7,615 bases of DNA from Lachnoclostridium sp. UBA739 (lineage in GTDB: Bacteria; Bacillota_A; Clostridia; Lachnospirales; Lachnospiraceae): NCBI GenBank assembly GCA_002297865.1, contig DBKX01000121.1, forward strand, positions 1 through 7,615, read 5' to 3'. Below, piece by piece: positions 5,998-7,615 of the stretch. Each line of letters begins with the position of its first letter. Positions within the stretch are counted from its first letter, which is position 1. The translations under genes were made by a program, and so were the position numbers. Under the pieces are notes generated by a model. The model ran no database searches, was not told the DNA's origin, and was given only the letters and a program-made list of their open reading frames with translations.

Positions 5998-7138
5998 AGA
6001 GTATTGCCCAAAACTTAGGGAGGACTTATTTTTAAATGACTTATATACGACAAAATCCGAAGATGGTTATTATGTAATTGGATGTTACAGTGAAGATAGT
6101 CATATGCTGGTAAGGGAAAACAGAATTTCATTTTATAAGAAATTTTTTTCACAGCTAGATGGGAGCAAAAGCATAGAATATCTGTCGAATATGGGATTTG
6201 GAACAATTGAGAATATAGCAAAAATGATTGGCATGCTTATGAATAAAGGATTTATAGAAGGATACCACAATAAAGGTAATTTTAATGAAGTGCAAAGTAT
6301 GTCAATCAATATATTCAAAATCGATGCTCCATATAAAAAGAAATCTACGGTTTCATTATGTAAAATGCTAGTAAAGGCATATAAATATGTTTTGCTCATA
6401 GCAGTATTGTTCCTGCTTGTTTTGTTATTCAGTGAGAATGGCGAATGTTGTATTAAGGAGTTACTCAGTGGACTTACCAGTCAAAATCAGAAGAATGGGG
6501 TTAATATGACTGGTGTTATCTGGTATATCTATGTGTTTCTATTAACTCCTGTATTCTTTGTATTTCATGAAGCTGCACATCGAATTACGGGTATTGCAAA
6601 TGGATTAAAGGAAGGTTTAATTTCATTTGCCTTGTTTTTAGGTTTTATGCCAATGTTTTATGTTAGGCAAAAATGTATTTATTCCCTTGAAAGAAAGAAA
6701 ATAGTTCCTGTTGTCCTGTCTGGGGTGCTAGCAAATCTGCTTCTTGGTATCATTATGCTTGATTTCTCTTTCTTATTGGATAGTCATTTGCTATTCTATT
6801 TTGCATTGGCAAATATTCGTATGATTTATGTTAATATGTTGCCATTATCGTTGACAGATGGCTATTATCTATTTTGCATTTTATCAAAAAATCCAAACAT
6901 ACGTCTTGATATGTATAGAGTTTTAGCAAACCCAAAGGTATTTAAGAATTTGAATAAAAAGCAGAAAGTATTTATGCTAGTTGCATTATTTGCAATGGCA
7001 GCTATTATATCAGTAGAGTTATTCTGGCTGCTTTCATTTCTGGTAATGGGACTAAGAATACTAGTTTTATGCATATTAGTTGCTGCTTATTTTGGGTTTA
7101 TGCACTTTTTCAGTAAAACGAAAATTGTTAAGATGTAA
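5990..7138 (+). CDS. M50-type membrane zinc metalloprotease with PqqD/winged-helix-like N-terminal domain
   Basis: Start chosen at ATG 5990 (GGAG at 5980-5983, six bases upstream; overlaps the maturase stop), giving 382 aa; a TTG at 5945 would add 15 residues without support. Residues ~1-95 are soluble with the pattern of PqqD-like/winged-helix domains in putative peptide zinc metalloproteases (FFSQLDGSKSIEYLSN). Then come about six hydrophobic segments (near 133-148, 174-192, 205-224, 238-258, 265-285, 327-373). HEAAH (193-197) is the HExxH zinc site and NMLPLSLTDG (282-291, Asp290) is the second M50 motif supplying the third ligand. Site-2-protease relatives cut substrates at the membrane; in B. 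subtilis, YydH of the epipeptide cluster is a comparable example. Here it most plausibly trims the modified precursor, with the N-terminal domain possibly binding the leader. Immunity or regulatory proteolysis are alternatives. Confidence 0.87.
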   Translation: MDKEYCPKLREDLFLNDLYTTKSEDGYYVIGCYSEDSHMLVRENRISFYKKFFSQLDGSKSIEYLSNMGFGTIENIAKMIGMLMNKGFIEGYHNKGNFNEVQSMSINIFKIDAPYKKKSTVSLCKMLVKAYKYVLLIAVLFLLVLLFSENGECCIKELLSGLTSQNQKNGVNMTGVIWYIYVFLLTPVFFVFHEAAHRITGIANGLKEGLISFALFLGFMPMFYVRQKCIYSLERKKIVPVVLSGVLANLLLGIIMLDFSFLLDSHLLFYFALANIRMIYVNMLPLSLTDGYYLFCILSKNPNIRLDMYRVLANPKVFKNLNKKQKVFMLVALFAMAAIISVELFWLLSFLVMGLRILVLCILVAAYFGFMHFFSKTKIVKM

Positions 7139-7175
7139 AGTATCTGTCTAACGAATATGAGAGGAGAACACCAAT

Positions 7176-7615
7176 ATGCTAGTTTACGAAGAATTTGTTG
7201 AATTTTTAGCACAAAATATACCTTGTGAGCAAATACATATATGGAACAATGAGAAGCTAGAAGATATCGGAGTTGATTCTGTTACAGCACTTAAACTGAT
7301 TACAGAAATTGAAAATAACTATCGGATAAAGCTGTCACTGCCAGAATACAATACTGTTTTTACTCCTATCCAGCTATTTAACATTCTAGTCGAGAGAGGA
7401 AGAAAAGAGCGTAATAAGCCAGAAGGAGAGTATCCTCTATTTGGATATGCTAAAAATATACAGACTATACAAGACCTGTTACAGTATTCTGTTAAGCTGT
7501 ATGGTCCAAACAAAGCGTTTACTTTTCGGAATAAGGAAATTGGAGACTGTTCAAAGACTTACGCAGAGTTTGGCAATGATGTTTTGAAAGCTGAAACTAT
7601 GTTGTGCGAAAAATT
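7176..7615 (+). CDS. acyl carrier domain fused to AMP-forming acyl/amino-acid ligase (3' truncated)
   Basis: ATG at 7176 with GAGGAG at 7161-7166, 37 nt after the protease stop; the frame stays open to the window end (146 codons seen). Residues ~1-75 form an acyl/peptidyl carrier domain: EDIGVDSVTALKLI places Ser35 as the 4'-phosphopantetheine site, within a helical pattern LITEIENNY...FTPIQLFNILVERG. After a charged linker (~75-92) the sequence TIQDLLQYSVKLYGPNKAFTFRN...KTYAEF is typical of the first ~50 residues of AMP-binding ligases (compare the usual start with 'ltYaeL'). So the product probably adenylates a carboxylic acid and loads it on its own or a partner carrier. The fused order, carrier first, is less common than carrier last. 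Substrate specificity residues lie beyond the window. The carrier domain is convincing; the ligase call rests on a short N-terminal segment. Confidence 0.8.
   Translation, partial: MLVYEEFVEFLAQNIPCEQIHIWNNEKLEDIGVDSVTALKLITEIENNYRIKLSLPEYNTVFTPIQLFNILVERGRKERNKPEGEYPLFGYAKNIQTIQDLLQYSVKLYGPNKAFTFRNKEIGDCSKTYAEFGNDVLKAETMLCEK

Overview
The window looks like chromosome of a low-GC Firmicute, most likely a clostridial gut anaerobe of the Lachnospiraceae type. The grounds are AT-rich coding with strong AGGAGG-like ribosome binding sites, a 556-residue formate-tetrahydrofolate ligase typical of clostridia, and a radical-SAM peptide-maturation locus of clostridial flavour. The assignment rests on gene content and composition only. 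All genes I accept are on the + strand.

Region 1 (1-1198) holds two consecutive RimK-like ATP-grasp ligases. The first is cut by the window edge and the second is complete (291 aa). They are paralogous and 12 nt apart, so probably one operon. Region 2 (1266-2936) is fhs, with its own plausible promoter and a hairpin terminator at about 2980-3030. It is a housekeeping one-carbon gene and looks like the left boundary of what follows.

Region 3 (about 3031-7615, running off the right edge) is a ribosomally synthesised, post-translationally modified peptide (RiPP) locus. A regulated-looking promoter region leads to a 45-codon precursor gene (3313-3450). This encodes an acidic leader and a short C-terminal core ending in a CxC motif and Ala-rich tail. 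An attenuator-like structure follows, then four genes: a BtrH-like acyltransferase with Cys/His/Asp residues placed like a catalytic triad (3583-4635), a radical SAM/SPASM maturase (4663-5997), a membrane M50-type zinc protease with a PqqD/winged-helix-like N-terminal domain (5990-7138), and a fusion of an acyl carrier domain to the start of an AMP-forming ligase (7176 onward, truncated).

My working model is inference. The radical SAM enzyme modifies the precursor core, probably at or around its Cys residues. The ACP-adenylation enzyme activates a carboxylic or amino acid on its own carrier domain, and the BtrH-like enzyme transfers that acyl group to an amine, perhaps on the peptide. The M50 protease then removes the leader at the membrane. 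No transporter or immunity gene is visible inside the window.

A perfect 15-bp inverted repeat (3243-3257 and 3550-3564) brackets the precursor gene and its attenuator. It could be a pair of operators, an RNA stem, or the ends of an invertible or mobile segment, and it is the most unexplained structure here.
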